From Ifrita kowaldi (Eukaryota > Chordata > Aves > Passeriformes > Cinclosomatidae), in assembly GCA_013398055.1 (NCBI GenBank), contig VZRS01015010.1, positions 62,001 through 126,000 of the forward strand: DNA of 64,000 nucleotides. Reading direction: 5' to 3'. The notes beneath the pieces were generated by a model. The model was given only the letters and a program-made list of their open reading frames with translations, was not told the origin of the DNA and searched no databases. Position numbers and translations under genes: made by a program. This document shows, piece by piece, positions 23,069 to 34,860 of the stretch. Each line of letters starts with the position of its first letter. Position 1 is the first letter of the stretch.

Positions 23069-24499
23069 GGATTTGGTGTTTGGCCCTTGCTGGCTCTGTC
23101 TGGGCACTGGGGACAGCTCTGCCCGCAGCAGCTCCTGCGTTGACAGCACGGTCAGTCCTGTGAGTGCTGTATCGATCACAGCCCGAGGGCAGCCCCTCCT
23201 GCCAAAGGCCAAGCCCTGGGCCCATCACAGCAGCAGGTTTTTTTCCACATTACTGTATTAAGCCTGAAGCTGATGCCAGTAACCCCCATCCTTACAACCT
23301 TCCTGGATGTTTGCTCAGCTTCTTGTTTCCCCAGCCATTTAACATCAGGTGTGCCATGTCCACACCAGCTGGGACAGCTGGGACTTGACTCTCTTCCCAG
23401 GGATGCTTCTTAAAAACTGTTGCACAGTGCTGGTCCCTTGCCAGCATTGATGGATGCAACGTCCTGGTTTACTGGAAATTCAGTGAGACAGAGTGTGGGG
23501 AATGGCAGAGCGGGGACTTGAGTCCCTGTCACTGCCTGCAGCAGCACTGAGAGTGCCTCAAGCCCTCCTCAGCCACAGCAGCCTCCCAGACTCCTGGCTT
23601 TTTTTAATTTAAGCTGCCTTAAATTGGAAGACCAGTGCTGGGGGGTCTCAGCTTTGGCTCTGCAGGGTTTGGATGGGGAGGGAGGGGGTGGCCACAGCCC
23701 TGTCCCTGCTTGCTCCCAAAAGCTGTTTTATGTCCTGAGGTCTCGGTGGTGGTGGGGGCATTGAATGTGCTTTAATCTCTGGCTGCCAGAGGTGGGCATG
23801 GACATCTCTTGAAGAACTTTGCACAGTCCATCCTATGTCTATAAACTGTTTTGGAGCAGTTTGGAGCAGTTAAATCCATGTGGAGACATAGGACTAAGCC
23901 AAAGTCCAGACAAAGCTGGGAAGCACCGTGCATGCCTTAGGGCCATGGCCCGTCACCCTCATGTTGCTTTTTGGGCTTTTGGGGCATTTTCTTGATGGCA
24001 TTTGTAGATTGTCAGAGCTGCTGTGGGGTCCATCACCCTGAGGAGCCCCAAGGCAGCAAAGCACACGTGCACCTTATTTTTAGCAGTAGCTGAATATCCA
24101 CAGTCCCTCCTCCTCCTCCCAACAAGGACTCTGAGTGGAGCTGGTGATCAAACACTGAAACCTCTTAGTTCACCTGGCTTTCTAAATTCCTGCAAACTCT
24201 TCAGTCTTCTTTTTTGTTAGAAATGGCACCAATCAGGTGATAATTTTTCATCCTAAAACCTCGCCCCATCCCAGGGGGTGCTGGCTTGCCCACGGCTGAG
24301 AAAAAGGTGCCAGCTGAAAAGAGACAGGTAGGAGAGTGGGCAGGTAGAGAGGCTGAGCAGAATCTTGGTGAATTGAACTCTTTTCCTCCTCTCTGTCTCT
24401 CTCCAGGTTTGTGTCCCACCACCCCCACCTTCCTGGAGACTGGTGTCACCCACAACAGCTTAGTTTCGAAAAGAAGGTGGATAGGTAAAGGAGAGAAGG
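23069..24499. other. unique DNA, no gene recognised
   Basis: Mixed GC-rich sequence. The direct duplicate TTTGGAGCAG occurs twice near 23850-23870. No gene seen. Confidence 0.5.
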
Positions 24500-24760
24500 T
24501 ATAATTATGGGTGGAATCTGGGAATTTTTTTATCAGATTGTGACACTGTCGAACGCTTTCTGCACAAAGTATATTGTCGAAAAGGCAGTGATTGTGCTTT
24601 TCCCACCACCATTATCAAAGCTCCAGTCATTCAAATCCTCCCTGTTATTAAATGCTGCTCTGCAAGTCTGCATTGTGAAGCTGAAGGATATAATCACAGG
24701 TGCCAGACATGGGGAGAGAGCTGATCCAAAGGTGTGAAAAAAAGAAAACACAAAGATGAG
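24500..24760. promoter_or_regulatory. candidate conserved noncoding element
   Basis: AT-rich sequence keeping several CpGs. TGTCGAA occurs at 24547-24553 and 24575-24581, 28 bp apart on the same strand, next to ATTATCAAAG (TCF/GATA-like) near 24611. No repeat family or coding signal. Confidence 0.28.
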
Positions 24761-27700
24761 CTGAATAAAAACACATAAATGAGGTGTAAAAAATCAGATT
24801 ACAGGGGGCAAAGAAGGTGGGAGTAAAATGAAGCAGAAAAAAAATCCATTACTTAGGCTTCTTCCCCCCCTTTTGTTAATATAATGGACACTGGACAGAT
24901 GCAAGTCTGAGCACGGGCGTGCTTGTCACTATTTGCCAGCCCTGCTTGAGACATGCAGAGCTTGAGGTGACTCTGGCACCTCTTGGCTGCTGCTCTCCAT
25001 GTCACAGGGCCATCAGCAGTAGCACAGGGACCGTGGGGTGCAGAGCCCCTGCCAGCCCAGCACGCTGGTGTCCCACGAGAGGCTGGATCTGCCGTGGCTT
25101 TGGCAAAGCCTGGCACCAGCAGCACACCTGGATGGTTGGTGTGATGTCCATGACTGGACAGCACAGGAATTAGGAAATCAAGTGTTTGAAATTAAAAATA
25201 TTAACACAGGCTTAGGCTCTTGGTAGAGTATTTCCAGTTTTTTCTGACAGTACAAATTGGTACAGGGATTAGGTCTATCAGAGCTCCTGTTTCAAGGGGA
25301 GGGGATGGCTGCATGCTGCCTTCAATGAGAAAAAAAACACGTTCTGGTTGTGAAACCAAAAAAATCCTTTGGAAACTAACTTTGCTCCAGCTCAGGGGTG
25401 TCAAGCTGGAAGGGTTTGCAGCCACCCCCAAGCTCTATATTTTCCGTGTTTTCAGATCAGCCCTTGTTGGAGTGGACACATTCCTGCAGAAAATTTCCAT
25501 TTTGATGAACTTGCATTTTTAGAAAACTTTTGAGCAGCTTTAGATGTGTCCTTTGGAGATAGCTTTGAGAAACCCAATCACCCTGATTTCGTTTAGATGT
25601 GGGTATCCCTGGCCGATTACTCCCACATCCCTCCATGCTGCCCTTGTTCATTTTACAAAATCTTCTGTCTTTTACCCAAGAGCTTGGCCACGGCATAACT
25701 GGAGCCAGTTTCCCTGCACACGGCCAGCCTTGTGCAGAGCCTCCCCCAGCACAAGAGTGCTTACTCTGGCTTAGGCTAAGCCTGTTTGTAGTCGATGTCA
25801 ATTAGGGCAGAACTGGTAGAAGTGCATCACGCAGCTGTTCTGCAATAGGTTTGCAAAATCCTTTGAAAAACAACGCTCTGAGGTCAACTGGTGCGACTCC
25901 AAACAGAGAAAGCTGGTTTATAGAGACATTCCTGGGTGGGAGATCTATTAGCAGGCAAAGCAATAGGTCACCTTCTCCATGCATCAAATGCCAATAGCAT
26001 ATTAATGGAGCTCAGACAAGCAATCAGCCCCTGCTCGCTGGGCAGGGATGCAGTCATGCTTATAGCACTGAAAAACATAGATAGATTTTTTTGTTCTGCC
26101 GCAAGGCACCTTGGAAATTTGGCCCTATAGAGGTCAATAAGGTTGGGGTTTTTTTCTGGATTTTTTCCTGACTCTTCACAGAGGTAAAGGGAGCTCAGAG
26201 GAGGATCTATGATCTCACTAGAGGAATTTGAGAGTAATGTTTGCTGGCCTGTTTTATGCATGAGGATAGGTGAAATGATCATACAGCTTCCTTCTGCCCA
26301 GTCCACCCCTTCCTGCAAACATTTTTCTTTTTGTCACTCTGAATTTCAGGGGATCAGAGCATCACTTGTAAACTGAGCAGCACATGCATCAGGTAAGGCT
26401 AATTTTGAACAGGCGGGTCATCTCTCAAGCTAGTGTGACCTTGGTTCAAATTCCACTATATTTCAATTGTTATGGATTTTCAGTGCCTCTTTTCTGAATG
26501 GGAACCTCTGAAATGAAATACTATGAAGTGCTATAGATCTGTGTGCAAGGTTATCACAAAGGCAGGCGGGACGGTTCTGCCTCTGAGAGGATGCACTGCA
26601 AAGCCTCCAAGGTCGGTGAAATACCGACACTCCAGAGACGTATCATTGGTGTTTGGGGGCAAGTTGTCATCCTGAGCCTCAGACCAGCTGAAATATGCAC
26701 CTTTATTACTGTTGTGCTCGCTGTCATTCCTGCCAGCAGTGTGGGAATGCCCGTGGGCCCATGCGTGGGGCAACAAGCGCTGCCCGAGACAGCGTTTCAA
26801 GGACACACTAAAGACTTACCTGCCCAATTTACCACTGACTTCCTGCTCCCAGCTGCAGAGCAGCAGCTATGGCCTCAGTGCAGGAGCGGGCAGAGCTGTT
26901 CTGGCCCAAAAACCGGGTGCCAGCCTTGGGAGATGTGCAAGGCAAAGGAGGTGACAGAGAGCAGCTCGTGTTTCAAACAGCACTGGAAACCCAGCGCTGT
27001 GGAAAAGAGTGGAGAACCTACAAACCTCCAAAGCCCAAGTCACAATAAAATAATATTCATAGCTGGGACAGATTTGTACTTTTCAAGTGCCAAATGGGAT
27101 GATATCCAAGTTTGTAATGAAAGGACATAAACCATATGCTCACCACTGACAGAACAAAATGATTGATTTTTTTTTTTTCCTGTTCCAAAATATGTTGCTT
27201 TGGGGGCATTTTCTTGATGTTATTTGCAGATTCAGCGGGTTGGCTGATGAGGTGAGAATTGTCCAGCTAGTGCTGGCTTGGCAAGATTTACCTGACCTTC
27301 TGGGAGATACAGCCAGAGGAATCAGCAGTGTTGACATTTGTTGGTGGACATCTAAAGCCACATGGTTAAACTACCTGGCACAGCTTTGGGTATAACCAGG
27401 GAGAAAAATATGATGGAGTTTTTGTTTCAGATGCAAAATTCTGCTATTTGAAACTGAAATCCTATTTTTCTACAAGCAATATAGAATTCATTTCGGATCT
27501 TTAGGTCTGACTGTCTAATGGAGAGCAGTAATACTCATAAACTTTTTTATCCCGGGGTGTCCATGCTTATATACAGAAATCAGAAGCAGGCAAGATTTAT
27601 ACATTTCCTTTCAGGTGTTTACAGCTGCAGATCTCAGTGAGAAAGCTCTTCACCAGCTTTAAAAAGAACAATCAAATAGTGTAGCAAGGGGCTGATTGCT

Positions 27701-28962
27701 GCTCCATGGGGAACTGCTGCACACATTATAGACTATCTGCCTCACACGATAATGACAGACAAGTAGATGACCTTTCTATGCTAATGATTTGGCTCCTCGA
27801 TGAATTCATCCTATGTGATACAGGCAACTTGTCTTTGCTCAGTGATGGATCATGTCATGGGATCCCAGAGCTTTCATGTGTTAGTTAATGTTCTGTCAAC
27901 ACAAACCCCTGAGAGATGGTCCCAGATGTTCTGGATGACAATTAAGCTCTCTTGAATAAAAGAGATGGTGCCTAGCAAGTTTCCAGGAGCTGACGCACTT
28001 CCTGGAACACAACCGGTCACATCCCGGTGGAAATGTTCCCTCTGTCTGCTGCCTTACCTGCTGCTCAGGGCACAGAGCACGAGTGCCAGAGCAGGGTTAA
28101 AAATCTGCAGTAAAATGAACTGGAAAATATTGATCCAATTTAAAGCTGCATTAGGAATGCCCAAATCATTGCATCCTAGCATTACCTAATTTTTAAATAT
28201 CTAATGGTTTTATCTGCTCTGCTGAACTTCATAATGACAAATAAATGTGTTAGTGCACACAGCTCCTCCGCTGCAGATATTTTGCTTCCCTGTACCAAAT
28301 ACAGACCCTGTACCTGCCCAATCTCCACATCACAGCTCTGCAATAAAATCTGAGAGACAGTGCGAGTGGGATGCATGGATTACTTCCAGCAGGATTTGGA
28401 GGCCCAGCATTGTCCCTTTCCTACCCAAGGGCCTGTCTCTTGGCTGCTGTACGTCAGGGCAGCATCCCACACCTCCCCAGGGGGAAGCTGATTTAAAGCA
28501 ATTGAGCCTCAGCCCAGATAATACAGATTACCCTTGTGTTTACATATGAGCTGAAGATGAAAATCAGGATGAGGGCAGTAGAAGACATGATTAGAAATGC
28601 TGCATGTGTGGAGACTTTCAACCTGGCAACTCTTTTGCAAATGCTGTGGAGAAACCTTATGTTTATAACCCACAGGGTAGGCTCCACCTGCACCACATTC
28701 ATGGCAGAAACTGGTGTTACCCCTTTTCTCCCCACAGGCAGGACTTTTAATACGCCCCTGGAACTGTGAGTTAAACCAAGGGCCACATCACCCCATTTTA
28801 AATCAATGCAGTCCTGCAAACTGCTTTCACTCAGCCCAGTTGTGCTTATTGTCCTTCTGGTTTGTTTTTTCCTTAGAGGGCTCATTTGCTTTGGGAGATG
28901 CTAAACCTTGCCTTGGCTTTGTAGAACCCCAGGTTGGAAAGTATCACTTTAACTGTGATATG
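24761..28962. other. unique DNA, no gene recognised
   Basis: About 4.2 kb with no confident element. A plus-strand stretch near 26760-26830 encodes RQRFKDTLK, reminiscent of the C-terminal part of some non-LTR retrotransposon proteins, but the neighbouring frame is broken. A poly(T) run lies at 27166-27179. The segment 27640-27890 is AT-rich and may be conserved. Confidence 0.4.
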
Positions 28963-29557
28963 TGTGACTCCCCCAGCGGGGGAGGCCTACAGAGTCCTGG
29001 CCAGAAAGTTGAAAAGACGAGAGGAGTCTTCGGATTCTTTGCTTCAGATCGTTGTTTTAATCAGCGTTATCAGAGAAACAGAGTGCTGGGCACAGCACCC
29101 TGCAGAGAGCTCAAAAGATGGGTGCCAAAAGAGAGCTTATCACAAATTCTTGGACCTTTTAAAGGTAATTGACCCAATAGAAGTTTGAAACGAAACATAC
29201 TTTCACTTTTCTGCCAATGCCCAACAAACCCAGCTCCTGCGTGGACAGGAACTGCAGAATTTTTCATCCAATCATTCCAAATCACTTCTGCCACAAGACA
29301 TGGAGGTGTAGAAGAAGGAGAAGGAGCCCTGGAGAACAACAACTGTCCTCCATCTTGGCATTTTTAGCTTTTATCTATTCACTACATAAACAACCCCAAA
29401 ACCTCTGAATTCTTCACCCTGTGACACCACTACAAACTATTCTATCGTCTGGTTCAAACCTTTCTAGATTCAAACTCTTCCCAGACTGTTGGCAATTTTT
29501 TCCATGGACAGAGGTCAAAAATAAGTGTTGTCCAGGGGGGATAAATCTCTCAAAACA
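28963..29557 (-). mobile_element. probable solo LTR of an endogenous retrovirus
   Basis: Read on the minus strand, the segment starts TGTTTTGAGAG and ends GGGGGAGTCACA, so it has TG...CA termini. It contains a TATA-like CCTTTAAAAGG (29155-29165), an ATTAAA polyadenylation-like signal about 100 bp downstream (29056-29061) and a CpG-containing 3' part. This order (U3, TATA, poly(A) signal, short U5) fits an avian retroviral LTR of about 595 bp. No internal retroviral gene and no primer-binding site is next to it, so it would be a solo LTR. I could not find a matching target-site duplication, and the 29557 end is the less certain one. Confidence 0.5.
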
Positions 29558-29580
29558 GGTAGAGGAATATTTCCTGCACT

Positions 29581-30110
29581 TTGGATACCAACAGGAAAGG
29601 ACATCAGGGATCATCTGGTCCAACCTTTCTTGGCAAGAGCATGGTCTAGATGAGATAGCCCAGCACTCTGTCCAGCCAAATCCTGGAAGCATCTAATGCT
29701 GGGAAATCCACAACCTCCCCGGGGAGATTATTTTCATGGCTGATTGTTCTCATTGTGAGAAATTTTCCTCATGTGTCCAACTGGAGTCTCCCCAGGAATA
29801 TCTTGTACCCATTGCCCATTGTACCCTCATCTTTTCCATGAGGGTCCTTGTAAAAATGGAGTCTTCATCTTCTTTGTAGCCACCCTTTAAATACTGGGAC
29901 ATGGTGATAAGGTCTGTTCTCAGCCTTCTTTTCTGCAGGCTGAACAAGCCCAGCTGCCCCCTTTCCTCACATGGCAGCTTCCCCTTCCTTGGATCATCTT
30001 TGTGGCCGTTTCCTGGATCCCCTCCAGCCCATCCACATCATTTTTGCACAGAAGGACCAAAGCTGTGCCCCTGGTCCGAGCTGGTTTATGTGCTGCCTGG
30101 GAGGTGTCGA
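29581..30110 (-). mobile_element. older CR1 LINE fragment, about 530 bp
   Basis: Antisense CR1 of a different 3' type: ATCATCTGGTCCAACCTTTC, then TTGTACCCATTGCCCATTG, then ATCTTCTTTGTAGCCACCC, TTAAATACTGGGACATGGTG and CAGGCTGAACAAGCCCAGCT. It extends further 5' than the other copies, into CCTCCAGCCCATCCACATC. Similarity fades near 30100. The terminal octamer repeat is missing next to the LTR-like segment. Confidence 0.88.
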
Positions 30111-31010
30111 GTGACCTCCACTCCTGTGGCTCCTTTATGCTCCCTCACTCATTTCTGCAGAAAAAAAAGCTGTCCTCAGGCTGCCTTGAGCCATCCTTAC
30201 AATCACATCCATCTTTTTTCTATGGAATCCCAGAGTCTCCAGTTTTCCATGATTACTGTATCTCTAGGACAGACTCTGACAACACATCCCTGCCTCACTT
30301 AGTGGCTTTTCTAGCCTTGACCTGTCACTAAATCCTGCTGGTTTGCCCCATTTCTGGCTACCCAGAGCTCATCCTGCTTTTCCAAATTCCTGCTCATCTC
30401 CGCCTTCCTGCCCTACAACAGATCCCGTGGTGTCCTCTGGGGTCAGTGTCATGGGGAAAATGGATTCCCTTGCAGAGCCTGACAGGGAGGGTGTGGCAGT
30501 GGTTTGGTGAAGTCCTGCCTGTAATGTGCTCCTCTCCTGGTGTCCTTTCACTGCGTGGAAATCAGCATCCGCAGAATTATTGTCTCTCTCTTTTTTTATC
30601 CATCTCACACTGCATTTTGAAGAGGCTGTAATGAGTTTACCCCCGTCATTGCTTTGCAGTCTACTTTTTTATCTGGGGGAATTTGTAGAACAGACATTTT
30701 AACTGCATGAAGGTGCCACAGGGAGGTTCAGGCCCTAATCCTATCTCCTCTGGTGACTGCAGGAGTACCAGACAAGACATTAACTGGTGTGGGGCAGGTG
30801 CTTCCCAAAATGAGCTGCACTGCTGGGTGGATGCAGGCCAGATCCTGGGGTGATGCAAACCAGAGGTGCTGTGCAGTGCACCCCTGCTGGAAACCCAGCC
30901 CTGGCGTGGGCTGAGGTGATGCTGAGGGGACAGGATTCCTCCTGAAACCAAAGCTCCTTTTTACCTCCACTCAGCAGATTTAAACACAGCCCTGGTGGCA
31001 GTTTTTACGA
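30111..31010. other. unique DNA, no gene recognised
   Basis: Mixed sequence; it may contain further decayed CR1, but I cannot support that. Confidence 0.45.
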
Positions 31011-31102
31011 GGGGTGGGGTGAGGCCCTGGCACAGCTTGCAGAGAGGTGGTGGATGCCCCATCCCTGGCCACATCAAGGTCAGGCTGGACAGGGCTCTGA
31101 GT
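31011..31102 (+). mobile_element. short CR1 LINE fragment, internal 3' region
   Basis: Sense sequence GGTGAGGCCCTGGCACAGCT, GAGAGGTGGTGGATGCCCC and AAGGTCAGGCTGGACAGGGC matches the CR1 block upstream of the terminal region. The terminus itself is absent. Confidence 0.8.
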
Positions 31103-32999
31103 TTCCTGTTTCTGGTTTTGTTTAGAGCTCATCCAAGCTGTGGTGGAATGGCTGGGTAAGTGCCCCTCAGGATTCAGTGGCCTCAGCTCAAAGCTGGAAG
31201 TCTTCATTGTTAAAAATTACTGTCATTGAAACAGGAAAACCTAGCCACTGGGCTTTCTGAATGACAGATTCATCTTCTCTGGAAGCAGCAAAATTGCTGA
31301 AAGTGCCAGGAAGGATTTCAAGGTATTTTAAAATATTCATGGAAAACATTTTAAAAATCATGGAAGTCTTGTACTGTGTTGATAATTTCATTTGTTTACA
31401 AAACATTTCAGTCCAAACAAAGCCCTATCCACTTTGTAGAGGGATGTGGCATATAAAATATTAATCACACCTTCCCTCCTAATTTTTGTGCAGCCCTTGT
31501 TGGTGTTGTCAGCCTGGACCTAGGAGTAAAGAATCTGGGAAGTGCTTTCATTTCAGATTTGGAGCACAACAGAAGAGGTTTTGTCCCCAGAATCTTGCCT
31601 ACTCCCTCCAGCTCCACTAAGTGGTCTTTAGAAAAAGAGCCTGCCTTTCTGATGGACATTATGGCATTTTCTAAATGATGCTGCACCTGTTTAACTGAGG
31701 GTGTGATATTTTAAACCAATTACTTCAATTTGCAGAGGAAACCGTGCCCTTACTCCTCTTTGAAATAGCTTGTTTTGATTAAATTAAAACTAAATCCCTA
31801 ATAATACATTTAATAAAGGTCCTGGCTCCCTGTATAACCCAAGCCAAGTCCAGCTTCCCCATGAAGCCCAGCAGGAATGGCTGCAGGACAGGAGTTAATC
31901 CACCTCATCCCTAAACTAGTCTGAAGCTCCATTGACCTGGTGTCACTTAAACTTGCAGTCTCTCACTCTCCTTTTTCTCTCCCTGGTTATCTGCCGAGTG
32001 TCAGAGCTATGATTCCCGTGGAGCAGCACCAGCAATGCCTGGAGCCAGCTGTGCTGTCACCCCACCCTTGTGCAGCACAGCTGGATCTGGGGCAGACCCC
32101 TTAAAATCCACGTTTGGAGCTACTTGGATTGGGAGGGGAGGCACAGCAGCTTCTGGAGCTGACAGGTGAGGACCCTGCAGAAGACATGGGCTCTCTTCAA
32201 ACAGCAGGAATAAACTGAGGTTAACCCGGGCAGGTTTGTGTTTTGGGAGGCTCACCAAAGCCTGCTTCTTGCAGCACATCCAGGAAAGACAGAATTCCCC
32301 TCAGTTTGCACTTCTACAGGATATTTTACGAAGGGTTTCAAATAGTTCTGTCCCTTAGAAGGGGTCCCCTTCCCTCTCTGAGGTGTCCTGCCCTTGCAGG
32401 GGAGCAGTGCCCTGCTCAGGCTGTGGGAGTTCCTAGGAGCCTGTGCTTGGATATCAAACACGGACTGGTTTCCCTGGGGAATTAATTGGATTTGATGGCT
32501 GTGCTCTGTCTCTGAGTGTAATGGGTGAAAAACCACTCCAGGCAAGGTAATTATTGCAAATATTTCTTGTTTGTGTTACAGCACAACGATTGTGTTTCAC
32601 AGCCAGGTGTCAGAGAGGGTGAGCTTTACAGAAATAACTGGATGCTGTTTTCCAAGTTTGTTATTAATTAACCCTTCCTTATAATGCCTCTTGGAGCTCA
32701 GTAAGTGCTCCCTGGAATGAGGGAGTTGCAGCAATGATATTCACGTGTCTTCCAGGGATTGTTGTCAAGAGCTGGAGCACAGTTCAGGCCTCATAACCGT
32801 GAGTGCTGGAGCAGGGCTGAGATGGCGTGGCAAGCTCCTCGGAGGAGAAAACAACACAAACCCATGATCTGTGTTATGGGGTCATCTAAAGGACCAGTCA
32901 CACCAAATACGATCAAAATTTAGATTTCTCTGGTGGAAAAAATCTGACCTGGCATTTTTCACAGTCTTGGTGTCTTTCCTTTGAAAGACTCCTTTGTTC
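31103..32999. other. unique DNA, no gene recognised
   Basis: About 1.9 kb, AT-rich at 31320-31480 and 31690-31820. No recognised repeat or exon. Confidence 0.5.
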
Positions 33000-33230
33000 T
33001 GCAGGTCTCAGGGTGAAATTTAATCGTGGCTCACATAAATACTAATTTTTTTGACTGGCTGGGAGCCAATCTTAGATCACGTAGATACTTATGCGCATTT
33101 CCACGGCATACATACACCATGTTAAAACTACTCCTGCCCTCTAAAGTGAGGAGGATCAGGAGCATTTGCTACTTCTCTGGAAACCTTGTGAGAGAAATGG
33201 GAAGGTGAAGGGCATCCTTATGGCTCTGGC
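33000..33230. promoter_or_regulatory. candidate conserved noncoding element
   Basis: AT-rich block with four retained CpGs (TAATCGTGG, ATCACGTAG, TATGCGCAT, CCACGGCAT) and no recognised repeat. The 60-codon frame here is not convincing as coding sequence. Confidence 0.25.
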
Positions 33231-34255
33231 ATGGGATGACACTGGGCTTTATAAGGAAGGCAGCAACTTACGGACCTCGGGGGTTTGGGTCTTGCTGGTG
33301 GAATGAGCTCATGGGCAGTTTTTGTCTCAGTGAACAGCTCAGGAAACATTTTTGACTCAGGGTCTTTAGTTGTAATAATTCTTCAGGCACTTTGACTGGA
33401 AAGCTGCTATCAGAGGGCAGTTTGTGACGTGTCCTGTGCAAGTGCTCCATGTTTGCAATTCAGCTTTACAGGACTGTGACTGTCCCTCAAGTCCCACAGC
33501 ATCACCCCTACTTCCACATTGTTTTTAATTAGGGAGCAATGAATAGCAGACTGTGAAAGTTGGGGTGAATGCTAATTTAGGCTGACTTGTGTGAAGCTTT
33601 TATGAATTGCAGACATTTCCCTAATGCCCTGTGGTTTTCCAAATGCTTGTGAGTCACAGCCAACCACTTTCATTCACAAAAATATTTACAAGATCGGGTT
33701 TTTAACTATTTAATCAATTCTGTGAGGGCTGGAATGCTGTTTTCAGACTGAAGATGCTGGAGATATTCACACTCATTTCACTGGGATGTGGATCTGGCCT
33801 AAATTACTCTAAAAGCATGTAATTATATACAAATACCCAAAAAAAAGCAAAGGGCATTAACTCAGAACCTTCCAAAATGAAAAGCAAATGCTCAATTAAG
33901 ATGAAAAAAGACCTGGCCTGAAAATTGCCTGTGAGACCCTCAAGCCAATGTAGTTCTGGCTATGGATGTACCTTTTCCTGAGACAGAGGAACATTTTATG
34001 TTAGTTCTTTTCCCCTCATCTCCAATAGGATCTGCTGGAAATTGTTCAAAGGATTTAGATTTGGAAATACAACTCGAGGGAGATGGATTAGCAGGCAGGG
34101 GGTTGGCAAGGTCAAAAAGACAACTTATTTCATTGCCTTGTGCCCACTGCCCCTCTCAGCTGAGCATCTGCACATGTGTATCTATTGTATACCAGAGCAT
34201 TACAGGCATCTGCATTTCTGCTCTAGGAAAACCCTTCTCCTGCGAGGTTGTACTC
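33231..34255. other. unique DNA, no gene recognised
   Basis: Mixed sequence, AT-rich at 33680-33910. Nothing recognisable. Confidence 0.5.
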
Positions 34256-34503
34256 ATGGAATCATAGAGTGGGTTGGGTTAGAAGAGGCCACCAGGATTT
34301 TGCAGTTCCACTCCCTGCCGTGGGCAGGGACACCTTCCACTGTCCCAGGCTGTTCCAAGCCCCAATGTCCAGCCTGGCCTTGGGCACTGCCAGGGATCCA
34401 GGGGCAGCCACAGCTGCTCTGGGCACCCTGTGCCAGGGCCTCAGCACCCCCACAGTAAAGATTTTCTTCCTAACACCTACTCTAATACTCACCTCTGATC
34501 AGT
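34256..34503 (-). mobile_element. CR1 LINE 3' fragment
   Basis: Antisense copy: ATCATAGAGTGGGTTGGGTT, CCTGCCGTGGGCAGGGACAC, GGGCACTGCCAGGGATCCAG and CTGTGCCAGGGCCTCAGCAC. It carries the GGATCC variant shared with the copies at 40467, 46471, 52156, 55562 and 63276. Confidence 0.95.
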
Positions 34504-34599
34504 CTCTATGAACAGATGATCAGTAACACTGACTGATACTGATTATTTGGGATTTTTTTTGGAAGGCAGCATACTCGAAACCTGAGCACCCAGGCTGTG

Positions 34600-34860
34600 C
34601 TGCTGGTGAGGCAGAGGAGGCAGAGGAGGGTACCCTGTGCGAGTCCCTGGGCGATGCTGCGGGAGGGCCCGGGCTGCCTGCCCGCAGGAGGGCTTAGGGA
34701 CGGCTTTGGAGCCTTCAGTCCCGGCAGTGATCCGGGACACGCCGTTGCAGCCAGCTTAGGGAAGTCTAAGCCCTGCTTGTCGCTGCAGGCTGGCCCCTGG
34801 CAGGCTGTGCTCCCGCCCTCCTCAGCCTCCCCCGGCGCTGCGGAGAGAACTCATCCCGGC
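34600..34860. promoter_or_regulatory. short CpG-rich segment
   Basis: By hand count about 16 CpGs lie in roughly 240 bp of about two-thirds GC (34620-34860), an observed/expected ratio near 0.6 and far above the surrounding DNA. It follows a (GGAGGCAGA)-like purine stretch near 34610. No initiator, TATA box or recognised exon is evident. It could be a small CpG island or simply GC-rich DNA. Confidence 0.35.

Noticed and set aside
26443..26454. B-box-like GGTTCAAATTCC, possible tRNA or tRNA-derived SINE
   Set aside because: No A box at the right distance, and the T-stem does not pair. I cannot build a cloverleaf.
26543..27130. 195-codon plus-strand open frame as a gene
   Set aside because: No coherent domain. 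The only suggestive piece (RQRFKDTLK) points to a decayed retroelement, not a host gene.
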